From Crocinitomicaceae bacterium (lineage in GTDB: Bacteria > Bacteroidota > Bacteroidia > Flavobacteriales_D > Crocinitomicaceae): a DNA stretch of 56,924 bases. The stretch is from contig JAQWKT010000053.1 of NCBI GenBank assembly GCA_029247685.1, positions 1 through 56,924 on the forward strand, read 5' to 3'. Positions 1 to 8,510 of the stretch are shown piece after piece; the first letter of the stretch is position 1, and the number at the start of each line of letters is the position of its first letter. The notes below the pieces were generated by a model, which saw only the letters and a list, made by a program, of their open reading frames with translations, made no database searches and had not been told where the DNA came from. The translations under genes were made by a program, and so were the position numbers.

Positions 1-764
1 CTAGGGTTTTTTAGGTTTTCTTTGTTATAAATTAATGGTTTTTTGGTTTCTGCATGAATTACTTCTCCTCCGAGCGCATTTAAAACTGCTTGTCCTGAGG
101 CAATATCCCATTCCATGGTAGGGGCAAATCTTGGATAAACATCTGCCTTACCTAAGGCAAGGTCAAAAAACTTTAAAGAAGAGCCTTTTTTAATAAAGTT
201 AGGCTTCCCATATTTAGCTTTAAGTTCATCTATAAAGGCATCCATGCCTGGAGAATAGTAGTTTCTGGAGTAAATTACATTTAGAGGTTTGTTTAAATAT
301 TCTTTTGGCGTTATTTTCTTCCATTTTTTGGGGTTTAGAGCCTCTTTAAATGAAAAAACAAACGCCCCTAATTTTTTTTCACCAAATAACACTTTTTCTT
401 CAAGGGGGGAAGCTATCAGTCCAAATACAGGTGTCTGATTTTCAATTAAGGCAATGTTTACAGCAAATTCCCCATTTCTTCTAACGAATTCTTTTGTGCC
501 GTCTAATGGGTCAACACACCAGTGTTTTTTCCATTTTTTTCTTTCTTTAAACCTTTCTTTTATTGTTTCTTCTCCTGTAATGGGTATATGCGTTTTTATT
601 AGCTCTTTCTCTATTATTTTAGACGACTCAATGTCTGCATTTGTTACAGGGGAACCATCTTCTTTTATTTCAACATTAAATTCATCATTATAACTCTTTT
701 GTATGACTTTTGATGCGGCAATAATAGCGTTAATTGCTATGAAATATTCTGCAGATAGTTTCAT
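1..764 (-). CDS. cysQ: 3'(2'),5'-bisphosphate nucleotidase CysQ, 3'-truncated by the window
   Basis: The protein hydrolyses 3'-phosphoadenosine 5'-phosphate to AMP, clearing the by-product of sulfate assimilation, and belongs to the inositol monophosphatase superfamily. The visible 254 residues begin MKLSAEYF at the ATG read leftward from 764. Metal-site residues of the fold are present: Glu65 in TGEE, and Asp85 and Asp88 in DPLDGTKEF. A later EWDIASGQ supplies the usual Asp near residue 220. CysQ-type proteins are around 250-270 residues, so only the last few codons are missing. It is read away from the T9SS-cargo gene at 854. A TATATTTG element at 772-779 lies just upstream. No other sulfur-assimilation gene is in view. 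Confidence 0.9.
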   Translation of the reverse strand, partial: MKLSAEYFIAINAIIAASKVIQKSYNDEFNVEIKEDGSPVTNADIESSKIIEKELIKTHIPITGEETIKERFKERKKWKKHWCVDPLDGTKEFVRRNGEFAVNIALIENQTPVFGLIASPLEEKVLFGEKKLGAFVFSFKEALNPKKWKKITPKEYLNKPLNVIYSRNYYSPGMDAFIDELKAKYGKPNFIKKGSSLKFFDLALGKADVYPRFAPTMEWDIASGQAVLNALGGEVIHAETKKPLIYNKENLKNP

Positions 765-771
765 TATTTAT

Positions 772-779
772 CAAATATA
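772..779 (-). promoter_or_regulatory. Possible -7 element upstream of cysQ
   Basis: On the minus strand this reads TATATTTG, a match to the Bacteroidota -7 consensus TAnnTTTG, 8 nt before the cysQ ATG. No convincing TTTG/TTG -33 element is seen at the expected distance, so the call is tentative. The leader would be extremely short. Confidence 0.3.
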
Positions 780-853
780 CAATTTAGTCTTATCGGGTTA
801 TTTTTTTTATAAATTAAAAGTTTGGCATCTTATTGGTATCTTCGAAAAGTATT

Positions 854-1657
854 ATGACTTATTTGCGTATCTTTTTTTTCTTCTTATTTATTAATAATCT
901 ACTTTTTTGTCAGGAAAGACTTTCCATTGAGGGATACTTTCAAGGGAAAAGTATTTACATTGAAAACCCTGTAAATTCTGATGGATTTGGTTTTTGTGTT
1001 AATAAAGTTGCGGTTAATGGAGATGTTGTGCCCATATCTACCAGAGATGAAGTGATCGCTCTTAATTTAACGATCTTAAACATTAAAGTTGGATCTCCGG
1101 TTCTGATTATTATTTATCATGAAAAAGGATGTTCTCCGGTTTTTATAAACCCCGAAGTTTTAAGAACTAAGAGCACTTTTGAATTAAGTGAAATTAAAAT
1201 AATTGATAACAAAAAGTTAGAGTTTAAAACCGTAAAAGAACAGGGGAAACTTCCCTTTTTAATAGAACAATACAAATGGGATAAATGGGTTAAGGTAGGT
1301 GAAGTACAAGGAAATGGTTCTCCTTCAACTCAATCTTATTCTTATATGCTTTCTCCACATTCTGGAGAAAATAAGGTTCGTGTTTCTCAAATTGATAATA
1401 CCAACAAAAAAAGACCCTCCAAAGCAATTACATTTGAATCTAATGTTTTAGAGATCTACAAAAGCCCCACAAAAGTTAAAACCACTATTTCTTTCAGTTC
1501 AAAAGGGATTAAAAGTAAAACACATTTTGAAATTTTTGATGCTTATGGAAATGTTCTCAAGCAAGGATATAGTAGTTTGGTTAATTGCACAAGCCTTGTA
1601 AATGGACTTTATTACATAAATTATGACAATAAAACTGAAAAGTTTATTAAAAACTAA
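854..1657 (+). CDS. Secreted protein with a C-terminal T9SS-type sorting tail
   Basis: This is a 267-residue protein of unknown function. The ATG at 854 (MTYLRIFFFFLF...) gives a clean signal peptide ending near LLFCQ. A TTG seven codons earlier, at 833, is possible but adds nothing recognisable. The middle part shows no motif I can name. The last 60 or so residues have the pattern of a type A T9SS C-terminal domain: beta strands, then FDAYGNVL, then LVNGLYYI and a basic end (KFIKN). I infer export across the inner membrane by Sec and across the outer membrane by T9SS. The stop is 3 nt before mce, so the two genes are probably cotranscribed. Confidence 0.7.
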   Translation: MTYLRIFFFFLFINNLLFCQERLSIEGYFQGKSIYIENPVNSDGFGFCVNKVAVNGDVVPISTRDEVIALNLTILNIKVGSPVLIIIYHEKGCSPVFINPEVLRTKSTFELSEIKIIDNKKLEFKTVKEQGKLPFLIEQYKWDKWVKVGEVQGNGSPSTQSYSYMLSPHSGENKVRVSQIDNTNKKRPSKAITFESNVLEIYKSPTKVKTTISFSSKGIKSKTHFEIFDAYGNVLKQGYSSLVNCTSLVNGLYYINYDNKTEKFIKN

Positions 1658-1660
1658 ATT

Positions 1661-2068
1661 ATGTTTAATAAAGTAGAGCATGTTGGGATTGCAGTTAAAA
1701 ACCTTGAAGAGGCAATTAACGAATTTGAACTTTTATCTGAACAGAAGTGTTACAAAACAGAAGTAGTGGAAAGTGAAAGTGTAAAAACGGCTTTTATCCA
1801 AATTGGTGAATCCAAGATTGAACTTTTAGAGGCTACCAATAACTCAAGTCCAATTGCCAAGTTTTTGGAGAAAAAGGGCCCTGGATTTCATCACATTGCT
1901 TTCGATGTCTACAACATTGAGGATGAAATTTCTCGATTAAAAAAAAATGGGTTTATCCTAATTCATGAATCATCAAAATTTGGAGCGGATAATAAAAAAA
2001 TTGCTTTTTTACATCCAAAATCCACTTCTGGTGTTTTGGTTGAAATCTGTCAAGAAAGAAAAGAATAA
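1661..2068 (+). CDS. mce: Methylmalonyl-CoA epimerase (VOC superfamily)
   Basis: The enzyme interconverts (R)- and (S)-methylmalonyl-CoA, linking propionyl-CoA/odd-chain metabolism to succinyl-CoA through methylmalonyl-CoA mutase. The 135-residue length is typical. It begins with the VOC motif VEHVGIAVKNLEEA, whose His is a metal ligand. The second half carries GPGFHHIAFDV, and the end has GVLVEICQ, whose Glu is the expected last ligand. No mutase gene is in the window. Its 3' end overlaps the convergent HAD gene by 19 bp. Confidence 0.88.
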   Translation: MFNKVEHVGIAVKNLEEAINEFELLSEQKCYKTEVVESESVKTAFIQIGESKIELLEATNNSSPIAKFLEKKGPGFHHIAFDVYNIEDEISRLKKNGFILIHESSKFGADNKKIAFLHPKSTSGVLVEICQERKE

Positions 2069-2673
2069 ATCTCTTCCATTGATTTTAAATGATGGGTTTT
2101 TAAGCCTAGTTTATTTGCCGTTTTAATGTGCTGAATAGAATCATCGATAAAAAGCGTTTTGTTTTTATCTAAACCTTGCTCTTTACAAATATTTATAAAA
2201 ACACTTGCATTGGGTTTTCTATCTCCAATTTTGTGGGATAGATATACTTTATCAAAAAAAGAATCTATCGATTTATCACTAATTCTTGACCACGCCAAAT
2301 TTGCCTTTTCAATATGAATCGCATTTGTATTGCTTAAAACAAATAGTTTATGCTTTTTTTTCAACTCTTTTAAAAGAGTTATAATTCGCTTGTTATATGG
2401 TCCTATAATAGCATTCCAAGCTTCTTTAACCTCGTTTATTGGTGTTTTTTTTGGACAAAATTTTAATAATTCATTCAAAAAAAAATGGGGGGTTATTTGA
2501 CCACATTCAATTTGATTAAACAATTCGGTTTGCGCTTTTTGAGAGTAAAGCTCTTTTGCATTTGAAATTCCAAGTTTTTCAAAGGCTAATATTGTTCTAT
2601 TATAATCTACATCAATAAGAACACCTCCTAAATCAAATATTATAGCATCTATATGCGCTAATTTCAATTCCAC
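2050..2673 (-). CDS. HAD family hydrolase (subfamily IA, YihX-like)
   Basis: A cytoplasmic haloacid dehalogenase-like phosphatase of 207 residues. Motif I is IIFDLGGVLID near residue 12, where the usual second Asp is replaced by Gly, as in YihX-type sugar-phosphate phosphatases. Motif II is LFVLSNTN, motif III centres on the Lys in GDRKPN, and motif IV is LFIDDS. The substrate cannot be told from sequence; a small phosphorylated metabolite is the usual case. The start codon overlaps the stop of the YceI lipoprotein gene by 10 bp, indicating translation from one message. Its tail overlaps the convergent mce by 19 bp. Confidence 0.85.
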   Translation of the reverse strand: MELKLAHIDAIIFDLGGVLIDVDYNRTILAFEKLGISNAKELYSQKAQTELFNQIECGQITPHFFLNELLKFCPKKTPINEVKEAWNAIIGPYNKRIITLLKELKKKHKLFVLSNTNAIHIEKANLAWSRISDKSIDSFFDKVYLSHKIGDRKPNASVFINICKEQGLDKNKTLFIDDSIQHIKTANKLGLKTHHLKSMEEIYSFLS

Positions 2674-3416
2674 TCTTTCTTAAACACCAAATCTAATTTA
2701 AACTCAATAACTGGGCTTATCGACTCATTTGGATCGGATTTATTGGGTTCAAATCCTTCGATATTTAATGCGGACAAATCTACTGTAAAAGCATCTGTTT
2801 TAGCAAAAATCCAAAACTCATCTTGAGTTAGCTTAATTGGCACATTTGCATATACTTTCTTGCCTAAGATATCAATTTCCACTTTATTGGAATTAAAGGA
2901 GGATGAAACGATTCTAACTTTAATGTTGGGAAATAGATCTGCATTAAAAAAATCATCTGCCAAAAGATGATTTTTTAATCTGTTTTTCTTTTTAGTGACT
3001 TTTAGGTCTTCAACATATATAGAACTTAACGATAGTGTAAAATCTCCTGATTCAATGATGGTACTCTCTTTAAGTGAACTAAGTTTAATTTTTCCATCTA
3101 AAAAATTCATTGTTCCATAATGATTATGATTGTTTGATTTAGGGCCTTCCCAACCAATCCAACTAAGTGTTGACATATCAGTATTTAGAAGCAAAGTCCT
3201 TGACTCCTCCACTTGAACTTTAGACACAACAGAAGAGGGAGATTTCCCTTCATCTGTTGCACTCTCTGTTACACACTCTGTTGCATTATCGGATTTTTTA
3301 AAATCATTGTCTAATTTTTCTGATTTTGCCGTACTTGTTGATGCAGATTTAGAAACGTCTGAATCCGAACAAGCAAATAAAGAAGCTAGTAAAATAATAC
3401 TAAATATTTTCTTCAT
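2664..3416 (-). CDS. YceI-like domain lipoprotein
   Basis: A 250-residue lipoprotein. The signal peptide ends in a lipobox (LLASLFAC, Cys16), followed by a Ser/Thr/Asp-rich linker to about residue 75. The rest resembles the YceI lipocalin-like barrel, with LSWIGWEGP early, the HYGTMNF strand, and a final EFKLDLVFKK strand. YceI-family proteins bind isoprenoid-like lipids, but the ligand here is unknown. It sits 5 nt downstream of the subtilisin-like protease gene and overlaps the following HAD gene, so the three probably form an operon. Confidence 0.8.
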   Translation of the reverse strand: MKKIFSIILLASLFACSDSDVSKSASTSTAKSEKLDNDFKKSDNATECVTESATDEGKSPSSVVSKVQVEESRTLLLNTDMSTLSWIGWEGPKSNNHNHYGTMNFLDGKIKLSSLKESTIIESGDFTLSLSSIYVEDLKVTKKKNRLKNHLLADDFFNADLFPNIKVRIVSSSFNSNKVEIDILGKKVYANVPIKLTQDEFWIFAKTDAFTVDLSALNIEGFEPNKSDPNESISPVIEFKLDLVFKKEWN

Positions 3417-3421
3417 GGTTT

Positions 3422-4807
3422 TTATCTTTTTCTAGAAAGTTTTTTGGCTTTTTTAATGGCGCATTTTAAGTTTACCACTCCACCTGTAACGGATAAATCG
3501 GCAAAATCTCCATCGTGTTTTGTCGCTGTTTCCATTAAGATGTTTTTAATGTCTTCCATGCTTAATTTTGGAAAATAAGATGCTAAAAATGCTGCCGCTC
3601 CTGAAACAACTGGTGCAGCCATGGATGTTCCTTGTAACCATTTGTATTTGTTATCTGGCACTGTATTATATATTTTTTCTCCCGGAGCAAAAACATCTAC
3701 TTTCGTTTTTCCATAATTTGAAAAACTGGCATTTAATTTTTCTTTTTCAGGAGTAGATGCGCCAATGGTTAAAAAAGATTTAAATGGCGCTGTTTGAAAA
3801 GAATACATCGATGTTGGAAAATTTACAACTTTATCTACATTTTGCGCATCGTTTCCTGCTGCATGAACCAGTAAGACGTCTCTTTCATCAGCATATTTTA
3901 TTGCATCATATACCCATTTTTGGTTTGGAGAATATCCTTTACCAAAAGACATGTTTATTATTTTGGCGCCATTATCAACCGCATATTTTATTGCTAAAGC
4001 AACATCTTTGTCGTGTTCATCACCATTTGGAACTGCTCTAACGGACATTATTTTAACATTTTCTGCAACGCCATCTCCTCCAAACTCATTTCCTCTAATT
4101 GCCCCAATTATACCTGCCACATGGGTTCCATGAAGCGCATCAGGACCTTCAACATCGCCATTTCCATAAAATGCATCTTCTATGTTTTCTGGGTCATCAC
4201 CGATTATAGATCGGTCGTCAAAATCTGGATTTAAATTAAAGTCCATTTGCGTTTTAATATAAACTTGATACTCTTCTGGAAGTTTATCTAGCATTGGCAT
4301 ATATTGTTCAAATTGCTTTTTGTCAGCGGCTATTTCATCTTTAACTTTTTGGTAAAGTTTATATTCTGAATCGTCCTCTAATAATTTAGGATCCACCTCT
4401 TCATATTTATCTCTCAATCTTTTAAAAATCCTTGCTTTTTCAAGACGGGTTTCATTTACATTTTCTCCTGATGCATTCCCTAAGAAATTCCATCCATGAA
4501 CATCGTCTATGTATCCGTTTTTATCATCATCTATTCCATTTCCTGGAATCTCGTTTTTGTTAACCCATATTTGGCCTTGCAAGTCTTCGTGTTCAACATC
4601 TACACCAGAGTCTATAACCGCAACAATAACCGTTTTAGATTTTTTACGTTTTAATTTTTTATATGCTTTTTGTGTTTGAATGCCAAGCTCGTGTTGGTTG
4701 TACCAATTTTTCAACTCATCTGATGGCTCAGGGCGTTGTGCAAGAGTTGTCTTTGTTAACATAAATGAAAGACAACAAAAAAAAGAAATTTTAAGTGTTT
4801 TTGTCAT
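3422..4807 (-). CDS. S8 family subtilisin-like serine peptidase
   Basis: A secreted 461-residue protease. The signal peptide is residues 1-23 (ending TTLAQ). The catalytic triad is intact: Asp66 in VIAVIDSGVD, His in HGTHVAG (around 225) and Ser in GTSMAAP (around 395). The Asp and His motifs are separated by an insertion of about 130 residues rich in Lys and acidic residues, which is larger than in classical subtilisins. There is no visible T9SS C-terminal domain, so it is probably periplasmic or exported without that signal. It heads a probable operon with the YceI lipoprotein and HAD genes. Confidence 0.92.
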   Translation of the reverse strand: MTKTLKISFFCCLSFMLTKTTLAQRPEPSDELKNWYNQHELGIQTQKAYKKLKRKKSKTVIVAVIDSGVDVEHEDLQGQIWVNKNEIPGNGIDDDKNGYIDDVHGWNFLGNASGENVNETRLEKARIFKRLRDKYEEVDPKLLEDDSEYKLYQKVKDEIAADKKQFEQYMPMLDKLPEEYQVYIKTQMDFNLNPDFDDRSIIGDDPENIEDAFYGNGDVEGPDALHGTHVAGIIGAIRGNEFGGDGVAENVKIMSVRAVPNGDEHDKDVALAIKYAVDNGAKIINMSFGKGYSPNQKWVYDAIKYADERDVLLVHAAGNDAQNVDKVVNFPTSMYSFQTAPFKSFLTIGASTPEKEKLNASFSNYGKTKVDVFAPGEKIYNTVPDNKYKWLQGTSMAAPVVSGAAAFLASYFPKLSMEDIKNILMETATKHDGDFADLSVTGGVVNLKCAIKKAKKLSRKR

Positions 4808-4822
4808 GGGTTGATTTTTTTA

Positions 4823-4830
4823 CAAATGTA
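4823..4830 (-). promoter_or_regulatory. Possible -7 element for the S8 peptidase operon
   Basis: The minus strand reads TACATTTG, a match to the Bacteroidota -7 consensus, 15 nt before the ATG at 4807. A TTTG lies only 13 nt upstream (4844-4847), which is shorter than the usual spacing, so the -33 element is unclear. Confidence 0.4.
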
Positions 4831-4868
4831 GCAATATGAATGCCAAAAGCATAAATCATAACTACTAT

Positions 4869-7184
4869 TTATAGATTATATTGTAATTGAAGTAGAAAAT
4901 TTCTTGGAGGTTGAATATCGGCTGGGCGACTACAATATTCCTCATTAAAAATATTGTTTACTACAAAATTTATTTTTAAACTTTTTGTTATTTCAAAAAT
5001 TGCTCGCATGTCAAAAACTAATGCTCCTTTATTGTATCTTTTTCTATATTCTTTTAACCCTTCTAAAAAAACTTCTCCGAAAAGGCCATTTTCAAAAACC
5101 GCATCAATGTTTGTCATAAAACTATTATATCGAGTAGAAAACCCTATAGCATAACGACGCCATTTTACCTGTATATCTGCTTTCGCAAGGTGCCTAAATC
5201 TATACTTTAACATTTGGGTGGATGTATCTGAAAAGGTTTCTTGATAGGTCGGATTATTATTCAAGCTTATTGGATTCATGTAAGTGTATCCCAATAAAGA
5301 CAATATTTCAAACTCTTTTATTTTTCCTTCACTATTAAATGAAACTTCAAGCCCTGTAATTCTTGCTTGTTCAGCATTTTGAGACTGAAAACCTATCCAA
5401 TTATTTATATATCCAATGTCATTTGGATTGGTCGATAACTGAATGCTATCCGGTTTATATAATCCAAAGGTAAATTCCATCATATTGCTATATTGGTTAA
5501 CAAAACCAGCTAAATCCAATGAGCCTTTCCAATCACCGATACGAAACACTTGTTTAATTCCAAGTTCTCCAGCCCAGCCAATTTCTGGTTTAACTTCTGG
5601 GTTTGGGAAAATTATTACCCCACCAACAGATGTAGCAACAAATCTTTCAGCAACCGAAGGAAATCGAATACCTTGTCCAATAGAAGCCCTTAAATGAGTA
5701 GATCTTGTTAATTCATAATGAACCCCTGTTCGTATTATAGGATAAAATGGGATGCTAAAACTATCCGAAAGAAAAAAACGGGAATCATAATCTAATGTGT
5801 CTTGCTTGAAATATTCAAACCTTAAGCCTGCGGTTAAATCAAATTTATTCCATTTTTTCTCATATTGACCATAAAAAGCAAGATTAGAGCTAAGATGGTC
5901 TTGAAAAACAGGGCTAACTATTCTATTAATTGAAGAGGTTATTCCAGCGGTTAAATTAGAGGTTTCTCCTTTCTTTTGAAACTGGTAATCTCCATAAAAC
6001 ATTTCTGCCTTTGATGATGCATAAACACTAGTTAAATTTCCTGTTGTAACAAGGTAATACCTTGTTTTTAACATGTGGCGATTTTTATTTTTATCGTAAA
6101 ACATTAAGTATGGATCAACATTTAAGCGAATGGACCTAAAATTAGTAATCGTAGAGCCAGCAACATCCGGATCGCTCCCACCAAGAGGGGTATAACCTAA
6201 AGAATCGCTTTGCCATAAGATAAACGCCCCCATGTCTTCATATTGAAAATTGTAGCCTATCCCTGTTTTTACTCTATTCCCCTTCCATGGTTTAAAGTAT
6301 AGTGTACCACTAACCCTTCCTCTTTGCTCTGTTTCGCCATCTTTATAACCATCGTTAGAAAATCCATTAACAGCAATTGTCCCCCCCCATTTTTCGTTCA
6401 TTTTTCCATAATAAGCATCCAAAAGATGAAAAGTTGGAGTTTTATCCCACCAAAGCAATCCCGGTCGATTTGGTTTTCCATAAAATCCAGATTGGAACTT
6501 TAACCTTAATTCTCCTTTTGTTTTTGGAATTCTTTCTTGCAATGAAATTGTTCCGTTTAATGCTCCACTACCATAAAGAACAGAAGATGCTCCTTTAATT
6601 ATTTCGATTTGAGATGCTTGCTCCATAGGAATAGAATTCCATTTTGCATCTCCTACATCTGGAGAAACCATTGGGATTCCATTCCATAAAAGAAGAACGC
6701 GACTACCAGCGCCATAAGCATAGCCTCCACCTCCTCGAATGCTAACCTGGCCATCCATGGCGTATACGCCTGGACTTTGGTCAACAACCTGTTCAAGGTT
6801 AGCAAATCCCTTGTTATCTATTAACTCTGCTTTTATTATTTCCATTGAAATAGGAACCTCTTCAATACTTTGTTTTCTTCTTCCCGCAGAAACAACAACC
6901 GTTTCTAAGTCCGTTATAGGTTCTTTTAATAAAACAGTAAGTTTTTGGGGAGAAAGAACGCGTATGGTGTCTGATACATATTCCAGCATGCTGATCACAA
7001 TTTCGGCAGGATAGGATTGATTTTTAAACTCAAAATATCCATCAAAATCAGTTATCGCTTTATTTCCGTCCGAACTAATCACTTTTGCTCCGACGATAGG
7101 TTCTTTAGTGTTAAAGTCAAGAACATGTGCCTCGGTTTGTGAATATGCCTTTTTTGAAGCACAAACAAATACAATTATTGCCAA
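4869..7184 (-). CDS. TonB-dependent receptor with carboxypeptidase-like N-terminal domain
   Basis: An outer-membrane active-transport channel of about 771 residues or slightly more. After the signal peptide (ending KKAYSQ) comes a carboxypeptidase regulatory-like domain (NTKEPIVGAKV... TDFDGYFEF), then the plug (SIEEVPISMEII, QVSIRGGGGYAYGAGSR, IEIIKGASSVLYGSGALNG), then the barrel ending in FLLQLQYNL. The substrate is unknown, and no SusD partner is adjacent. The start is odd: the first usable codon is TTG at 7184, but the reading frame stays open upstream to 7232 and encodes a Lys-rich n-region (INSKKIPLFA) that fits a signal peptide better. That stretch has no ATG, GTG or TTG. Confidence 0.9.
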   Translation of the reverse strand: MAIIVFVCASKKAYSQTEAHVLDFNTKEPIVGAKVISSDGNKAITDFDGYFEFKNQSYPAEIVISMLEYVSDTIRVLSPQKLTVLLKEPITDLETVVVSAGRRKQSIEEVPISMEIIKAELIDNKGFANLEQVVDQSPGVYAMDGQVSIRGGGGYAYGAGSRVLLLWNGIPMVSPDVGDAKWNSIPMEQASQIEIIKGASSVLYGSGALNGTISLQERIPKTKGELRLKFQSGFYGKPNRPGLLWWDKTPTFHLLDAYYGKMNEKWGGTIAVNGFSNDGYKDGETEQRGRVSGTLYFKPWKGNRVKTGIGYNFQYEDMGAFILWQSDSLGYTPLGGSDPDVAGSTITNFRSIRLNVDPYLMFYDKNKNRHMLKTRYYLVTTGNLTSVYASSKAEMFYGDYQFQKKGETSNLTAGITSSINRIVSPVFQDHLSSNLAFYGQYEKKWNKFDLTAGLRFEYFKQDTLDYDSRFFLSDSFSIPFYPIIRTGVHYELTRSTHLRASIGQGIRFPSVAERFVATSVGGVIIFPNPEVKPEIGWAGELGIKQVFRIGDWKGSLDLAGFVNQYSNMMEFTFGLYKPDSIQLSTNPNDIGYINNWIGFQSQNAEQARITGLEVSFNSEGKIKEFEILSLLGYTYMNPISLNNNPTYQETFSDTSTQMLKYRFRHLAKADIQVKWRRYAIGFSTRYNSFMTNIDAVFENGLFGEVFLEGLKEYRKRYNKGALVFDMRAIFEITKSLKINFVVNNIFNEEYCSRPADIQPPRNFLLQLQYNL

Positions 7185-7264
7185 TGCAAAAAGAGGAATT
7201 TTCTTGCTATTTATTACTATCTTAATAATAACTTATTTTTTGATAAACCTAAACTACTAAAAAA

Positions 7265-8356
7265 TTGAATAATTCTCAAGCTATTTTTGAAATCGCTATA
7301 AGTAAAATAAAAGGAATTGGGATTAAAAATGCAAGTCACATCTTGTCTAAAACCGATTTAAAATCTTTTTTCGAAGACAACATATCTATAAATCATGAAA
7401 AAACAGGTATCTCTTATTCTTTTTTAAAAAAAATAAACTTTAAAAGGGCATTAGAATTAGCCGAAAAAGAATTAAACGAATTGATTAAAAAAAAATGCGC
7501 GTTTTCTTTTTTTAATAATAATGATTATCCCTATAGATTAAAACATTGCCAAGACAAGCCAATTATACTTTATCATAAGGGAACAAGTGATTTTAACGCA
7601 AAAAAAACAGTTGCTATTGTTGGCACAAGAAAAGCAAGTGATGAAGGGTGTTTTTTAACAAAGGAATTAATTTCCACATTAAGTAAACAAAACATAACCA
7701 TTGTTTCAGGTTTAGCATATGGCATTGACATTGCCGCTCATAAAGCCTGCTTAAATTACAACACACCCACTTTTGCTGTTATGGGACATGGGTTTGATTA
7801 TGTTTATCCTGCATGTCATAAAAAAGAATTAGAAAGAATAATTGATTCCGGGAGAATCTTTTCAGAACACCCTCCTAATATCGCTCCAACTAAATTTTTC
7901 TTTGCAAAAAGAAATAGAATTATCGCGGGTCTTGCTGATGCAACAATTGTTATGGAAAGCAATTTAAAAGGTGGGGCTATGATTACTGCTAATTTAGCAA
8001 ATGACTACCAAAAAGATGTTTTTGCTTTTCCAGGAAATGTCTTTTCTTCCAATTATAAAGGTTGCAATAAACTTATTCAGGATAACAAAGCTCATTTAAT
8101 AACAAATGGATATGACTTTTTAAGTTTTATGGACTGGAGACAGCAAAGAAGTTCTATTTCATCTTCTATTAAAAACGAACTATCAAAAGATGAAATGGAG
8201 GTTTATAACATAATTAGAAGAAAAAAAATAATCTCTATTAATGAAATTTGCACCCTCTCTTCCATTAAAGAATCTTTTATTAATTCAATTTTAATTTTTT
8301 TGGAGTTAAAAGGCTTAGTTAAAGCTATCCCTGGAAAAAAAATCATTCTAAATTAA
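7265..8356 (+). CDS. dprA: DNA-processing protein DprA (Smf)
   Basis: DprA binds incoming single-stranded DNA and loads RecA during natural transformation. The 363 residues show an N-terminal helix-hairpin region (ISKIKGIGIKNASHIL), then the Rossmann-like domain with VAIVGTRKASDEG, IVSGLAYGIDIAAHKACL and the GGAMITANLA segment ending KDVFAFPGN. A C-terminal winged helix (about 305-363) follows. The start is TTG at 7265: an in-frame stop lies at 7250-7252 and no ATG lies between. It is divergent from the TonB receptor, which also begins at TTG. No other competence gene is nearby. Confidence 0.92.
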   Translation: MNNSQAIFEIAISKIKGIGIKNASHILSKTDLKSFFEDNISINHEKTGISYSFLKKINFKRALELAEKELNELIKKKCAFSFFNNNDYPYRLKHCQDKPIILYHKGTSDFNAKKTVAIVGTRKASDEGCFLTKELISTLSKQNITIVSGLAYGIDIAAHKACLNYNTPTFAVMGHGFDYVYPACHKKELERIIDSGRIFSEHPPNIAPTKFFFAKRNRIIAGLADATIVMESNLKGGAMITANLANDYQKDVFAFPGNVFSSNYKGCNKLIQDNKAHLITNGYDFLSFMDWRQQRSSISSSIKNELSKDEMEVYNIIRRKKIISINEICTLSSIKESFINSILIFLELKGLVKAIPGKKIILN

Positions 8357-8360
8357 AAAA

Positions 8361-8382
8361 GGGCAGGTTTAAAAACCTGCCC
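8361..8382. terminator. Strong hairpin between dprA and pruA
   Basis: A perfect 10-bp stem (GGGCAGGTTT paired with AAACCTGCCC, 2-nt centre) starts 4 nt after the dprA stop. Six A's precede it on the plus strand, which become a U-run for minus-strand transcripts from pruA. A weaker AT-rich tail follows on the plus side. Likely a bidirectional terminator for the convergent pair. Confidence 0.75.
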
Positions 8383-8510
8383 AATATTTCGCTTGATAAG
8401 AGTTTAGTTATAGATAATTCAAACGAAAAAGTCTTAAAATATAATTTCTTTTTATAACTATTTTAACTCTTACAATATTATAGACTCCTATTTTTTTGTT
8501 TGGTTGCCTC

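Noticed and set aside
4954-7014. Several open frames antisense to the TonB receptor
   Set aside because: They are short, lack domains or family-like features, and mirror the codon pattern of the real gene.
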